A stretch of 16,006 nt of DNA from Spirochaetaceae bacterium (GTDB lineage: Bacteria > Spirochaetota > Spirochaetia > DSM-27196 > SKKC01). Under the pieces are notes generated by a model. The model searched no databases. It was not told the DNA's origin and saw nothing but the letters and a program-made list of their open reading frames with translations. The stretch spans positions 1 to 16,006 of the forward strand of contig PWGF01000138.1 in NCBI GenBank assembly GCA_003554375.1, given 5' to 3'. This document shows positions 6,598 to 14,190 of the stretch, one piece after another (the stretch's first letter is position 1; every line of letters begins with the position of its first letter). Position numbers and translations under genes: made by a program.

Positions 6598-9096
6598 TTA
6601 CTCGACGCGTCGCAGGACCACAACACAGCGATCCGGCACAGTGAACGACTCGTCCGCGTTTACCTCAAGGACGGGAACGCCGCGGGCTTTCCTCCCTGCG
6701 TCGCCGCTTTCGACGCCACGTTCCGCCTCGGCAGCCACGGAATCGCGTCGGCCGGCGGCGGAGGAGGAGCCGGAGTGACTTCCATCCCTCGAGCCGGGGC
6801 CGGAACGCGGCGAAGTACTTTCGGAGGAGAGAGTCGGTGGTTCGACGGCATCCGCCGGATTTCCGCTCTGAGCTGAGCGTGCAGCCTGCGAGCGCGCAGA
6901 GCGCGCCTCACCGACGCCGCGAGACTGAGATACGGCGCCGGCTTCGGAGGGGAGCCGGGGTTCGCGGGTGGCGCGCAGTCCTTCGAGCGTCGTGGCGGTA
7001 TCAACGGCGCCGACACCGCCGCGGGAGGCGAGTCGCCTGCGGCGACGGGTTAAGCGCGCGATGACCTCGTCGCCGAGCACAAACCCCCGGACGGAGTCCA
7101 GAACCACCTCCCATTCGCGCCCCCAATAGGAGGGCGGCATGGTGAACTCGAGCGGTTCGTAATGTGCGTTAAAGACCAGGTAGAAGCTGTCGTCGGAGAC
7201 GTGCCTTCCGCGTGGGCCCATGGGCGGGAGGGCGTCACCGTTGAGAAAGACAGCTACGCTCTTGGCATAGCCCTCCAACCAATTCTCGTCGGCCATCGGA
7301 GTCCCCATGTGGGTGAACCAGTGGATGTCCTCGACACCGTGGCCGTGGATCGCGCGCCCCTGGAAAAAGTGTGGGCGACGGAAGACCGGATGCTCCTTCC
7401 TGAAAGCCATCAGACAGCGGGTGAACTCGAGAAGCCCGTCATCCGCTTCGTCCCAGCGGATCCAAGAGAGAGCGTTGTCCTGACAATAGGCGTTGTTGTT
7501 ACCGTGCTGAGTGCGGCCGACTTCGTCGCCACCGAGGAGCATCGGAACGCCTTGAGAGAGCGCCATGGTAATAAGGAAGTTCCGCATCTGCTTCGCACGC
7601 AGGGCGAGAACCTGCGGGTCTTCGGCAGGGCCTTCGACACCACAGTTCCAGCTTCGGTTGTCCGACTCGCCGTCGGCGTTGCCCTCTCCGTTCGCCTCGT
7701 TGTGCTTCTCGTTGTAGCTAACGAGATCCCACAGCGTGAATCCGTCGTGGCACGTCACGAAATTGACGCTGGCGTACGGACGCCTGCCGGTATTCTCGTA
7801 AAGGTCGGAGCTGCCGGTTAGGCGGTAGGCAAACTCGCCCAGGGTCTGATCCTGCCCTCGCCAATAGTCTCGAATGCAGTCTCGGTATTTCCCATTCCAC
7901 TCCGACCAGCCGGGCGGGAAGTTACCGACCTGGTAACCTCCTTCCCCGACGTCCCAGGGCTCAGCGATCAGCTTCACCTGGCTTATGATCGGATCCTGCT
8001 GGATAATGTCGAAGAACGCCGAGAGCCGATCGACGTCATGGAGTTCGCGAGCTAGTGTACTTGCCAGGTCGAATCGGAACCCATCGACGTGCATCTCCGT
8101 TACCCAATACCGCAAGCTGTCCATGATCAGCTGCAGCACTTGCGGGTTTCGCATGTTAAGGCTGTTGCCGGTCCCCGTATAGTCCATGTAGTAGAACGAG
8201 TCGTCCGAGACCAGGCGGTAGTACGCGGCATTATCGATCCCTCGGAAACAGAGCGTCGGCCCTTCGTGGTTTCCCTCGGCAGTATGGTTGTACACTACGT
8301 CCAGGATAACCTCGATGTTCGCCGCATGGAGATTCTTCACCATCTGCTTGAACTCGCTAATCGCGCTATTGGCACCTTCACGGGCTGCATACTCCGCGTG
8401 CGGAGCGAAGTAGCCGATGGTGTTGTATCCCCAGTAGTTGCGAAGCCCTCGCTCCATCAGATAGCCGTCGTGGACAAAGCTGTGGACCGGCAACAGCTCG
8501 ACCGCGGTGACGTTGAGACTCTTCAGATAGTCGACGGCCACCGGATGACCCAATGCGCTGTAGGTACCGCGAAGCTGCGACGGGATCTCCGGGAGCAAAT
8601 TGGAGAACCCCTTAACATGCGCTTCGTATATGATCGTCTCATGCCATGCGATGTCGGGCCTGGAATCCCCGCTCCAGTCGAAGAAGGGGTTTGCTACCAC
8701 GGAGCGCGGCACAAACGGCGCGCTATCCACCCGGTTCATTGCCAACTGATCGTCGGGCTCGTACCCGAGGACTGCGGGATTCCAGCGAAGATCGCCCTCC
8801 ACAAGCTGCGCGTAGGGATCCAGTAACAGCTTGTTCGGATTACACCGATGGCCCTGTTCAGGGTCCCATGGGCCGTGAACGCGCAGCCCGTAGTGTTGGC
8901 CGGGCCGGCAGTTCGGCAAATAGCCGTGGCGGACGTGCCCCGTCAGCTCCGGCAGCTCCACCCGTGTCTCTCGGCCCGCCTCGTCGAACAGGCAGAGCTC
9001 GATAGCTTCGGCAACCTCCGAGAAAACGGCGAAGTTCGTTCCCGCACCGTCGAACCGTGCACCCAACGGATACGCATGTCCCGGCCATATCTCCAC
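6598..9096 (-). CDS. glgX: Glycogen debranching enzyme GlgX (GH13) with a disordered C-terminal insert
   Basis: GlgX hydrolyses alpha-1,6 branches in phosphorylase-trimmed glycogen in the cytoplasm. This copy has 832 residues; the family usually has about 660-720. The N-terminal CBM48-like domain begins IWPGHAYPLGARFDG. Landmarks, numbered from the GTG start, are EAHVKGF (158-164), region I DVVYNH, region II GFRFDLAS with nucleophile Asp343, region III IAEPWD with Glu379, and region IV TCHDGFTL with Asp451. QHGNNNAYCQDN is a strong GlgX signature. The final beta domain is split: WEVVLDSVRG (about 662-671) and the closing strand VPDRCVVVLRR (about 820-830) are separated by about 125 residues rich in Ser, Arg, Gly, Ala and Pro, including a run of five Arg. 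The GTG at 9096 has AAGGAG six bases upstream; an ATG at 9159 would add 21 residues but has no ribosome binding site. Confidence 0.93.
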   Translation of the reverse strand: MEIWPGHAYPLGARFDGAGTNFAVFSEVAEAIELCLFDEAGRETRVELPELTGHVRHGYLPNCRPGQHYGLRVHGPWDPEQGHRCNPNKLLLDPYAQLVEGDLRWNPAVLGYEPDDQLAMNRVDSAPFVPRSVVANPFFDWSGDSRPDIAWHETIIYEAHVKGFSNLLPEIPSQLRGTYSALGHPVAVDYLKSLNVTAVELLPVHSFVHDGYLMERGLRNYWGYNTIGYFAPHAEYAAREGANSAISEFKQMVKNLHAANIEVILDVVYNHTAEGNHEGPTLCFRGIDNAAYYRLVSDDSFYYMDYTGTGNSLNMRNPQVLQLIMDSLRYWVTEMHVDGFRFDLASTLARELHDVDRLSAFFDIIQQDPIISQVKLIAEPWDVGEGGYQVGNFPPGWSEWNGKYRDCIRDYWRGQDQTLGEFAYRLTGSSDLYENTGRRPYASVNFVTCHDGFTLWDLVSYNEKHNEANGEGNADGESDNRSWNCGVEGPAEDPQVLALRAKQMRNFLITMALSQGVPMLLGGDEVGRTQHGNNNAYCQDNALSWIRWDEADDGLLEFTRCLMAFRKEHPVFRRPHFFQGRAIHGHGVEDIHWFTHMGTPMADENWLEGYAKSVAVFLNGDALPPMGPRGRHVSDDSFYLVFNAHYEPLEFTMPPSYWGREWEVVLDSVRGFVLGDEVIARLTRRRRRLASRGGVGAVDTATTLEGLRATREPRLPSEAGAVSQSRGVGEARSARSQAARSAQSGNPADAVEPPTLSSESTSPRSGPGSRDGSHSGSSSAAGRRDSVAAEAERGVESGDAGRKARGVPVLEVNADESFTVPDRCVVVLRRVE

Positions 9097-9102
9097 ACGC
9101 AA

Positions 9103-9108
9103 CTCCTT
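9103..9108 (-). promoter_or_regulatory. Ribosome binding site deciding the glgX start
   Basis: AAGGAG on the minus strand is six bases before the GTG at 9096. It overlaps the TAA stop (9107-9109) of a short upstream frame, an arrangement typical of translational coupling if that frame is real. Confidence 0.65.
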
Positions 9109-9382
9109 AGCCTTCACACGTGCTGCCCCTGCCGCCACCGTGGTGGCTGGCTGAGTCATCCCGGACTACCGCCCGGCACAACTCACCCCGCGACGCCAGC
9201 CGGACCGTTTCCAGCGTAGCCGGCCACGATAGCACGCTTCCCCAGTACCCGCTGCCGTTCATCGCATCGGCAGATGGGTAATGCAGCGCCATCACTTCAA
9301 CCGTCCAAAGCTTACGGGGTATCTCGCCCCGGAGGCAACCCACGTAGCCCCCATCGCTCAGGACAAACCTCCAGCTTGGCAT
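9107..9382 (-). CDS. Possible small ORF upstream of glgX
   Basis: This 91-codon frame ends 10 bases before the GTG start of glgX, and its TAA stop overlaps the glgX ribosome binding site. The translation (beginning MPSWRFVLSDGGYVG) is not from a family I recognise. It has a mixed composition with several Trp, Gly and Cys residues and a low-complexity end. No ribosome binding site precedes the ATG at 9382. Spacing to glgX suggests a coupled leader gene, but it could equally be chance in G+C-rich DNA. The rest of this gap holds the inverted repeat CTGCCG/CGGCAG (9252-9257 and 9268-9273) and the candidate phosphatase promoter. Confidence 0.22.
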   Translation of the reverse strand: MPSWRFVLSDGGYVGCLRGEIPRKLWTVEVMALHYPSADAMNGSGYWGSVLSWPATLETVRLASRGELCRAVVRDDSASHHGGGRGSTCEG

Positions 9383-9404
9383 TTGCCGAGGCCACCGGTA
9401 GACT
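9376..9404 (+). promoter_or_regulatory. Candidate sigma-70 promoter for the phosphatase gene, possibly leaderless
   Basis: TTGGCA (9376-9381) and TAGACT (9399-9404) are separated by exactly 17 bases and match the -35 and -10 consensus at five and four of six positions. Transcription would start about seven bases after the -10 box, which is at the ATG at 9411. The lack of a ribosome binding site before that ATG agrees with a leaderless message. The elements were found by eye. Confidence 0.4.
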
Positions 9405-9410
9405 CCGGGT

Positions 9411-10193
9411 ATGGACGGTTTTCTATCCTATCTCTCCCGAACAGCGCGGCAAGCTGGAAGCCTGTGCAGAAAACACTTCCGTGAAGGTGTAAGTGAGCGC
9501 GTTGAGTTCAAAGCACCGACAGACCTCGTGACGATTGCCGACCGCGAAGTACAGGACTTCCTGAAACACGAGCTTGCCTCCGGCTATCCGGCGGTGAGCT
9601 TCGTCGGAGAAGAGGGAGAGCCGGAGTTGTTGACGACTCCTGACTATTTTGTGGTAGATCCTATCGACGGGACAACCAACTTCGTCCATGGGCTCCCGTT
9701 CTACACCGTTTCGATTGCATATATCGTCGACCGCTCCCCAAGCGCCGGAGTGGTATATGTCCCGGAGCTTGATCTTCTCTACGCCGCCGCGACGGGCCAG
9801 GGGGCAACCTGCAACGGCAAAGAAATTCACGTGAGTGGAGCGAACCAGCTATCCAGCTCTCTTCTGGCAACCGGATTCGTGAACATCCGCAAAGGCGGGC
9901 AGCCGGACAACCTGGCTGAGTTCTGCCGTCTGATGCCTCGATGCCGCGGCATCCGCCGGCTCGGCTCAGCTTCGCTCGATCTCTGTTTCGTTGCGAACGG
10001 CAGCTTCGACGGGTTCTGGGAGTTCGGTCTGAGCGACTGGGACGTTGCCGCGGGAGCACTGATCGTTCAGGAAGCCGGAGGCCGCGTTACGGCCATGGAC
10101 GGTACGTCGTCGTTTATGGGCTCCGGCGAGATCCTCGCCACCAACGGACACCTGCACAACACGCTCGTCGAAGAGTTACGCGCGGTCCGGTGA
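9411..10193 (+). CDS. Inositol monophosphatase family protein
   Basis: This 260-residue protein has the full length and motifs of the Mg-dependent inositol monophosphatase family (SuhB/ImpA type). Metal ligands are visible as Glu67 in VGEEGEPE, Asp83 and Asp86 in the signature VDPIDGTTNF (82-91), and Asp211 in WDVAAGALIVQEAGG (210-224). The N-terminal KAPTDLVT (35-42) matches the lithium-sensitive loop region. It should hydrolyse a phosphate monoester such as myo-inositol-1-phosphate in the cytoplasm. The family also includes 3'-phosphoadenosine phosphatases and fructose-bisphosphatases, so the substrate is not certain. The closing NGHLHNTLVEEL is also typical. The gene stands alone on the + strand, between the glucan cluster and the lipid transport operon. 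Its upstream region suggests a leaderless transcript, and its stop is about 100 bases from the convergent mlaF stop. Confidence 0.93.
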   Translation: MDGFLSYLSRTARQAGSLCRKHFREGVSERVEFKAPTDLVTIADREVQDFLKHELASGYPAVSFVGEEGEPELLTTPDYFVVDPIDGTTNFVHGLPFYTVSIAYIVDRSPSAGVVYVPELDLLYAAATGQGATCNGKEIHVSGANQLSSSLLATGFVNIRKGGQPDNLAEFCRLMPRCRGIRRLGSASLDLCFVANGSFDGFWEFGLSDWDVAAGALIVQEAGGRVTAMDGTSSFMGSGEILATNGHLHNTLVEELRAVR

Positions 10194-10296
10194 CAAAGGC
10201 CGACGCGCACGTAGGCTCACACAGTCGCGCACGGTTGGAGGTCGGCGCGGCAGGTACGGCAAGGCGCGGACAGTGCCGTCGTGTAGTGGCGGACGG

Positions 10297-11070
10297 TTAT
10301 GAGTTCTGGGGCTCGGAGTAACGGAAGAAGGCGCGTACCGGCTCAGCCTCCGAGCGTTCCGCCTCGGCTATGCTTCCTTCGAAGACGGCGCGCCCCTCAT
10401 GGATGAAGAGCATCCGATCGGCGATCCGGCGAATGCTCGTAAGCTCGTGGGTAACTGCCACCACCGTTATGCCGAGCGTACGCCGCAGCCGCAGAATGAG
10501 CCGGTCCAACGCGGCGGCGGTCACCGGATCCAGCCCGGCGGTCGGCTCGTCGAAGAAGAGTACTTCGGGATCGAGCGCCAAAGCACGCGCAAGAGCGGCG
10601 CGCCGTTTCATCCCGCCCGACAGCTCCGAGGGGCGCAACCGGTCGGTCCCCCCCAACTCCACCAGCTGCAACTTCCGACGCACCACCGAGGTGATGATCG
10701 ATTGAGGTAGGTTGGTGTGTCGCTCCAACGGTATGGCCACATTCTCGCCCACGGTGTAACTCTGGAGCAGCGCCCCCTGTTGGAACAGAACGCCGACATG
10801 CGGTCGAAGCGCCAGCAGCTCCTCCTCGGTCATATCGCCAAGATCGCGGCCAAATACGCGGATGCTGCCGGCCTGTGGCCGAATGAGACCGAGCATGTTG
10901 CGGAGCAGCGTCGTCTTGCCGCACCCGCTTCGCCCGGCCACCACGGTAACTTGACCGGCGGGAAACCGTGCGGATACCTCGAAAAGCACTTGCTGACCGC
11001 CGAACCAACACGAGAGGTTCTGTACGTCGATCACCGGGTCCGCTCGGACCGCGCTTACACTCTCCGCCAT
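10297..11070 (-). CDS. mlaF: ABC transporter ATP-binding protein of an MlaF-type lipid transporter
   Basis: This 257-residue ATPase should power phospholipid movement through the MlaE-like permease encoded just upstream. Walker A is GRSGCGKT (46-53), the Q-loop lies in LFQQGALLQSYTV (95-107), the signature motif is LSGGMKRR (150-157), Walker B is LFFDEP (171-176), the D-loop contains GLDP, and the H-loop His is His208. The Q-loop region and the LSGGM variant of the signature are typical of MlaF/Ttg2A rather than of sugar or peptide importers. The start ATG at 11070 has only a weak, distant G-rich ribosome binding site, and an in-frame stop lies nine bases upstream, so no longer form is possible. 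It is the last gene of the operon, 89 bases after mlaE. Confidence 0.93.
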   Translation of the reverse strand: MAESVSAVRADPVIDVQNLSCWFGGQQVLFEVSARFPAGQVTVVAGRSGCGKTTLLRNMLGLIRPQAGSIRVFGRDLGDMTEEELLALRPHVGVLFQQGALLQSYTVGENVAIPLERHTNLPQSIITSVVRRKLQLVELGGTDRLRPSELSGGMKRRAALARALALDPEVLFFDEPTAGLDPVTAAALDRLILRLRRTLGITVVAVTHELTSIRRIADRMLFIHEGRAVFEGSIAEAERSEAEPVRAFFRYSEPQNS

Positions 11071-11098
11071 TACGTGCTACACCCACCCTATCTGGCCG

Positions 11099-11118
11099 AT
11101 CCGGCTGCCCTGCCGGAT
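11099..11118. repeat. Hairpin between mlaE and mlaF
   Basis: ATCCGGC (11099-11105) and GCCGGAT (11112-11118) form a perfect 7-bp stem around the 6-base loop TGCCCT (AGGGCA in the minus-strand RNA). It lies in the 89-base gap before mlaF. No T-run follows, so it may protect or process the message, or attenuate mlaF, rather than end transcription. Confidence 0.45.
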
Positions 11119-11159
11119 TTGCCCAAACTATCCGATATACCGCCGCCGGAAAAATCCGT

Positions 11160-12236
11160 CTACACGATATAGACGAAGCTGAACACCACGTCGATCATCA
11201 CGATCGCTGAAATCGAAGCCACCACCGATTGAGTCGTGGCGCGCCCTACCTCGCTCGATCCGCCGTATGCCGTGAAGCCGCAGTAGCTTCCGATGACCGC
11301 GATTGCCCAGCCGAAGAGCACCGACTTCACAATAAGCATAACCCCGTCGGTCCAGGCGAGTATCTCGAACGAGCGAGCTACGAAACTCGCCGGGGGAGTT
11401 CCGACGTAGAAATACGCAACCGCGACTCCCCCGCCCATCGCCACCGTGGCGGCAAAGGCACTCAGTAAAGGCATGCCGATAGTCATAGCCAGGAACTTCG
11501 GCACAATCACATACTCAATCGGGCGTATCCCCATGCTTTTGAGCGCATCCAGCTCATCGGTGACGTTCATGGTTCCAACCTCAGACGCGATGGCGGAACC
11601 GGTACGTCCTGCCACGATAATCGCGGCCACAAGGGGGCCGAACTCGACTACGCTCAGAAAGCCGCTGAAATCCGCCAGCAACTCCGCGCCGCCGAATTGC
11701 TCCAACTGGACAACACCTTGCAGAGCAATGATCACGCCGATGATGAGCGCAAGCATTGTTACGATGGGAACGGCGTTCACGCCGGTCTGGACAAACTCAG
11801 CGGTGGCCGAGCCCTTCCGCCGGCCGCCCGGAAAGAGCGTTCCTACCATCGACCAGAAGAAGATCTCGCCACCGAGCAGTAGCGCATCCCACACGACCGC
11901 GAAAGTGCGTGCCAACGCGTTTCCAGCTCGAACGATGAAAGGAAGCTTGCCCGTTTCGGTGTAGACCCCTTCCTGAGCTTTGCCGAGTTCCAGCGCCTCT
12001 GCCACGCTCTCTTGCGCACCGCGGACTTGGAGAGGACGTCCGAAAGCACCGCCGCCCAGCAAGTCCACCAAACCGACGCCGGCGCTATCGAGACGCGTCA
12101 CCTGGCTCAAGTCAAGCACCGAAAGCTGCCTCCGCGCCCGGCGACTCGTTTGATTCCTGAGCTCATTGAGGACCGTGTTTGCGTTCTCTCGCGTGATCTC
12201 GCCCTGGAGGTAGACGGTGTGACCTTCTACCCGCAC
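11160..12236 (-). CDS. mlaE: MlaE-family lipid ABC transporter permease with N-terminal STAS domain
   Basis: This 358-residue protein fuses a STAS domain (about 1-90) to an MlaE permease (about 105-358). The STAS part has the core VLDLSQVTRLDSAGVGLVDL, with Ser51 at the position phosphorylated in anti-sigma-factor antagonists; it replaces the separate MlaB subunit of E. coli. The permease has at least four to five hydrophobic segments, at about 155-175, 195-215, 240-275, 298-318 and 333-356. The family loop is SEVGTMNVTDELDALKSMGI (218-237), followed by RPIEYVIVPKFLA. It should act in the inner membrane with MlaF and MlaD. Translation begins at a GTG six bases after the pqiC-like stop, with GGGAG inside the end of that gene, so the two are probably coupled. 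Confidence 0.93.
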   Translation of the reverse strand: MRVEGHTVYLQGEITRENANTVLNELRNQTSRRARRQLSVLDLSQVTRLDSAGVGLVDLLGGGAFGRPLQVRGAQESVAEALELGKAQEGVYTETGKLPFIVRAGNALARTFAVVWDALLLGGEIFFWSMVGTLFPGGRRKGSATAEFVQTGVNAVPIVTMLALIIGVIIALQGVVQLEQFGGAELLADFSGFLSVVEFGPLVAAIIVAGRTGSAIASEVGTMNVTDELDALKSMGIRPIEYVIVPKFLAMTIGMPLLSAFAATVAMGGGVAVAYFYVGTPPASFVARSFEILAWTDGVMLIVKSVLFGWAIAVIGSYCGFTAYGGSSEVGRATTQSVVASISAIVMIDVVFSFVYIV

Positions 12237-12242
12237 GTCCGA

Positions 12243-12935
12243 TCACTCCCCCAACGCGCGCACGGCGCTGCTAAAGCCTTCCAACTCTTCCAAGAGAATC
12301 GCGTTGATATACTCGACGAACGCCTGAACACGCTCTCCCTCCCCCATTGGTTGCCGGCGCCGGACCTCGTGCTGAACGCGCCATTCGTCCCGCTCCCGGT
12401 CGTACAACCGCAAGCTCATATCCAGCCGCGCCTGGCGCTCCTCACCGTCATAGAATTCGATCCGGTCCAAGCTCACGAATACGTCGTAGCGCGTTCGGCC
12501 CGAGTCGTACTCCCCGATTGTTGCGGCCACGGCCCCGCTCCGGACCAGCTCCTTCCGCACAAACGTGTTGATCCACCGGCCGATGTCCGCGCCCCACATG
12601 TCGTCGGAAAGAAGCTGAACGACCGGCCCATCCAGACGGCGAACGATCTGGCGGCGATCGTAGAGCTCCGCGACCGCTGTCTCATATACCCGTACCACCC
12701 CAAGGGCCGAGGCCTCCGTATCCCTGGCCGCTTCGGTGGGCTCCGGTGTGTGCTCCTCCGAGAAGGCAGCTTCCTCGACACGCTCGGGATACTCCAGCAC
12801 GTAGTAGTATGACTCACGCTCGGCCGGTAGAATTCCGCAGCCTGCAAGCAAAATCGCCACGGTTACCGCCGCAACCGCCAAAAGCAGGCATACTCGCGGA
12901 ACCTCCGGCCCGGTTATCCATTCCATGGGCCTCAC
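12243..12935 (-). CDS. PqiC-like ABC transport auxiliary lipoprotein (DUF330 type)
   Basis: This 230-residue predicted lipoprotein has a hydrophobic signal ending in LLAGC with Cys33. SYYYVLEYP (42-50) follows, then a Glu-rich linker. A central block contains LGVVRVYETAVAELYDRRQ (78-96) and IVRRLDGPVV, then DDMWGADIGRWI (111-122). This resembles the auxiliary lipoprotein family (PqiC/DUF330) that accompanies MCE proteins, where it is thought to sit in the outer membrane and receive or help channel lipid. Its place between mlaD and mlaE supports the assignment. The GTG start overlaps the mlaD stop as GTGA and has GGAGGG eight bases upstream. A Met codon three residues further (12926) is a less likely start. 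Confidence 0.82.
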   Translation of the reverse strand: MRPMEWITGPEVPRVCLLLAVAAVTVAILLAGCGILPAERESYYYVLEYPERVEEAAFSEEHTPEPTEAARDTEASALGVVRVYETAVAELYDRRQIVRRLDGPVVQLLSDDMWGADIGRWINTFVRKELVRSGAVAATIGEYDSGRTRYDVFVSLDRIEFYDGEERQARLDMSLRLYDRERDEWRVQHEVRRRQPMGEGERVQAFVEYINAILLEELEGFSSAVRALGE

Positions 12936-13906
12936 CGCATCGACCCTCCCGTACCACGGCCGCCGAGCAACAACGAAGGATCGTCATTCAACTGGATTGC
13001 GAGATCGCCAAGCGAGTTGACTGCGCGTTGCAGGGCGCGTGTGGAATTGCGCAGGGCGACCCGATTGTCCTCGACGATGCCGTCCACGCCGGCTACCGCA
13101 CCATCCGCCCGGACAGCGACTTCCTCAATACGCTGAGCTGCCGACCGGAACTCACCCACAGTCCCGGGAATGTCCGCAGCTTGCACATCCGTCTCCAACT
13201 GCTGGAGCGCCGTTTCGGCGCTTCCGGCCGCACGGTAGACCTGGTCCAGTGCGCGGTTCGCTCGCGCTACCGTCTGGTCCATCGTCTCCATAGTGCCCGC
13301 GAAAGCCTCGGTTCCCGCCTCAACATTGCTGAGGATCGCGTCCACTGTCTTCCGGTTTTCTCCAAGGATTGCATTCAGATTGGCAATCACACCGGCCAGC
13401 TGCGTGCGATTCTCTTCGCTAAGCAGATCATCAAGATCCCGCAGCACCGTTTCCAGGCCGGTCGCTACGTTGTCCGCGCTCCCCACCAGCCGATCGACAA
13501 CTCCTGGCTCGGTCTGGATCCGCCCGCCGGGCGGAAGCCGGTCGGCTTCCACACTCCCGCCGGAGAGCTGAAGGGAGGCCGCTCCCGAGATGCCTTGCGG
13601 GGCCAAGCTGGCCCGTACGTCCTGCTTGATAGGGACGTCAGCTTCGATCTCTACTTCCACGAGCACGATCTCTACGTTCTCCGGATGGATCCTGACCGAG
13701 CTGACCCGGCCGACCGGTACTCCGCGGTATTCCACCGAGCTGCCCGCGGAGATTCCGCTTACCGACTTATCGTGGAAGAAGACCTCATAGGTCACGTAAG
13801 AGCGGAGAAGCCGTTCTCCTGCAACGCCGATGAAGAAGGCCGCCAGAAGGCCGGTACAAACCACCACAAAAAGAGCTGCCTTCCAGACGTTCCCCGTGAG
13901 CCGCAT
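12932..13906 (-). CDS. mlaD: MCE-domain lipid transport protein, MlaD type
   Basis: This 324-residue protein should bind lipid in the periplasm while anchored to the inner membrane beside MlaE. One membrane helix lies at about 9-28. The MCE domain follows at about 38-116 with SSVEYRGVPVGRVSSVRIHP and then LAPQGISGAASLQL. A long helical region (about 140-300) with heptad-like Ala/Leu/Glu spacing is typical of MCE proteins that form needles or tubes. The C-terminus has LNDDPSLLLGG, a frequent ending of this family. The ATG at 13906 directly precedes the membrane helix and has GGGAGG and AAAGG upstream; the frame is open to 13975, but the extra residues are Arg-rich and implausible. It is the first gene of the operon mlaD, pqiC-like, mlaE, mlaF. 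Confidence 0.92.
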   Translation of the reverse strand: MRLTGNVWKAALFVVVCTGLLAAFFIGVAGERLLRSYVTYEVFFHDKSVSGISAGSSVEYRGVPVGRVSSVRIHPENVEIVLVEVEIEADVPIKQDVRASLAPQGISGAASLQLSGGSVEADRLPPGGRIQTEPGVVDRLVGSADNVATGLETVLRDLDDLLSEENRTQLAGVIANLNAILGENRKTVDAILSNVEAGTEAFAGTMETMDQTVARANRALDQVYRAAGSAETALQQLETDVQAADIPGTVGEFRSAAQRIEEVAVRADGAVAGVDGIVEDNRVALRNSTRALQRAVNSLGDLAIQLNDDPSLLLGGRGTGGSMR

Positions 13907-14065
13907 AGCCTTTGTCACCTCCCTCAGGATGTGCCGCCTTCCCGAACGTCGCCCCCTTGAACTCAAGCGGCCCACGCCCAGCCAACCGGGTCACCCACGC
14001 CCCAGGGCGGCCATGACCGACACGCGGCGTGCGCCCGCGCATACCCGCTCCTTTCACGTCGCCAT

Positions 14066-14095
14066 AGAATAGACCTTCCTTGACCGCTTTTGCAA
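14066..14095 (-). promoter_or_regulatory. Candidate promoter for the mla operon
   Basis: On the minus strand TTGCAA (14090-14095) and TATTCT (14066-14071) are separated by 18 bases and each match the sigma-70 consensus at four of six positions. The site is about 160 bases upstream of the mlaD ATG, in the only gap before the operon. Evidence is weak and by eye. Confidence 0.25.
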
Positions 14096-14114
14096 GCTTG
14101 AGCTGCGGCTCGTC

Positions 14115-14143
14115 TTGACCGTACGTCGATGGGGGCGGATACT
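14115..14143 (+). promoter_or_regulatory. Candidate promoter for the DUF1707 and hydrolase genes
   Basis: TTGACC (14115-14120) and GATACT (14138-14143) are spaced by exactly 17 bases and match the consensus at five and four of six positions. Transcription would start near 14150, leaving a leader of about 40 bases. It is divergent from the mla operon promoter candidate and about 20 bases from it, so the two units could share a control region. Confidence 0.4.
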
Positions 14144-14190
14144 TGCATGTGAGTATTCCTGTAGTGAACCCAGATACGGAGGCTGCCCGC

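Noticed and set aside
6684..7060. The GlgX insert as a product of two compensating frameshifts
   Set aside because: The other frames here are equally low-complexity and show no conserved GlgX or other domain sequence, so a genuine in-frame insert is the simpler reading.
10194..10296. A terminator between the convergent phosphatase and mlaF genes
   Set aside because: No stem followed by a T-run is visible on either strand; I see nothing specific in this gap.
12746..13960. A 404-codon open frame on the + strand, antisense to mlaD and the pqiC-like gene
   Set aside because: It crosses two well-supported genes of an operon and has no recognisable domain; it is a by-product of G+C-rich coding sequence.
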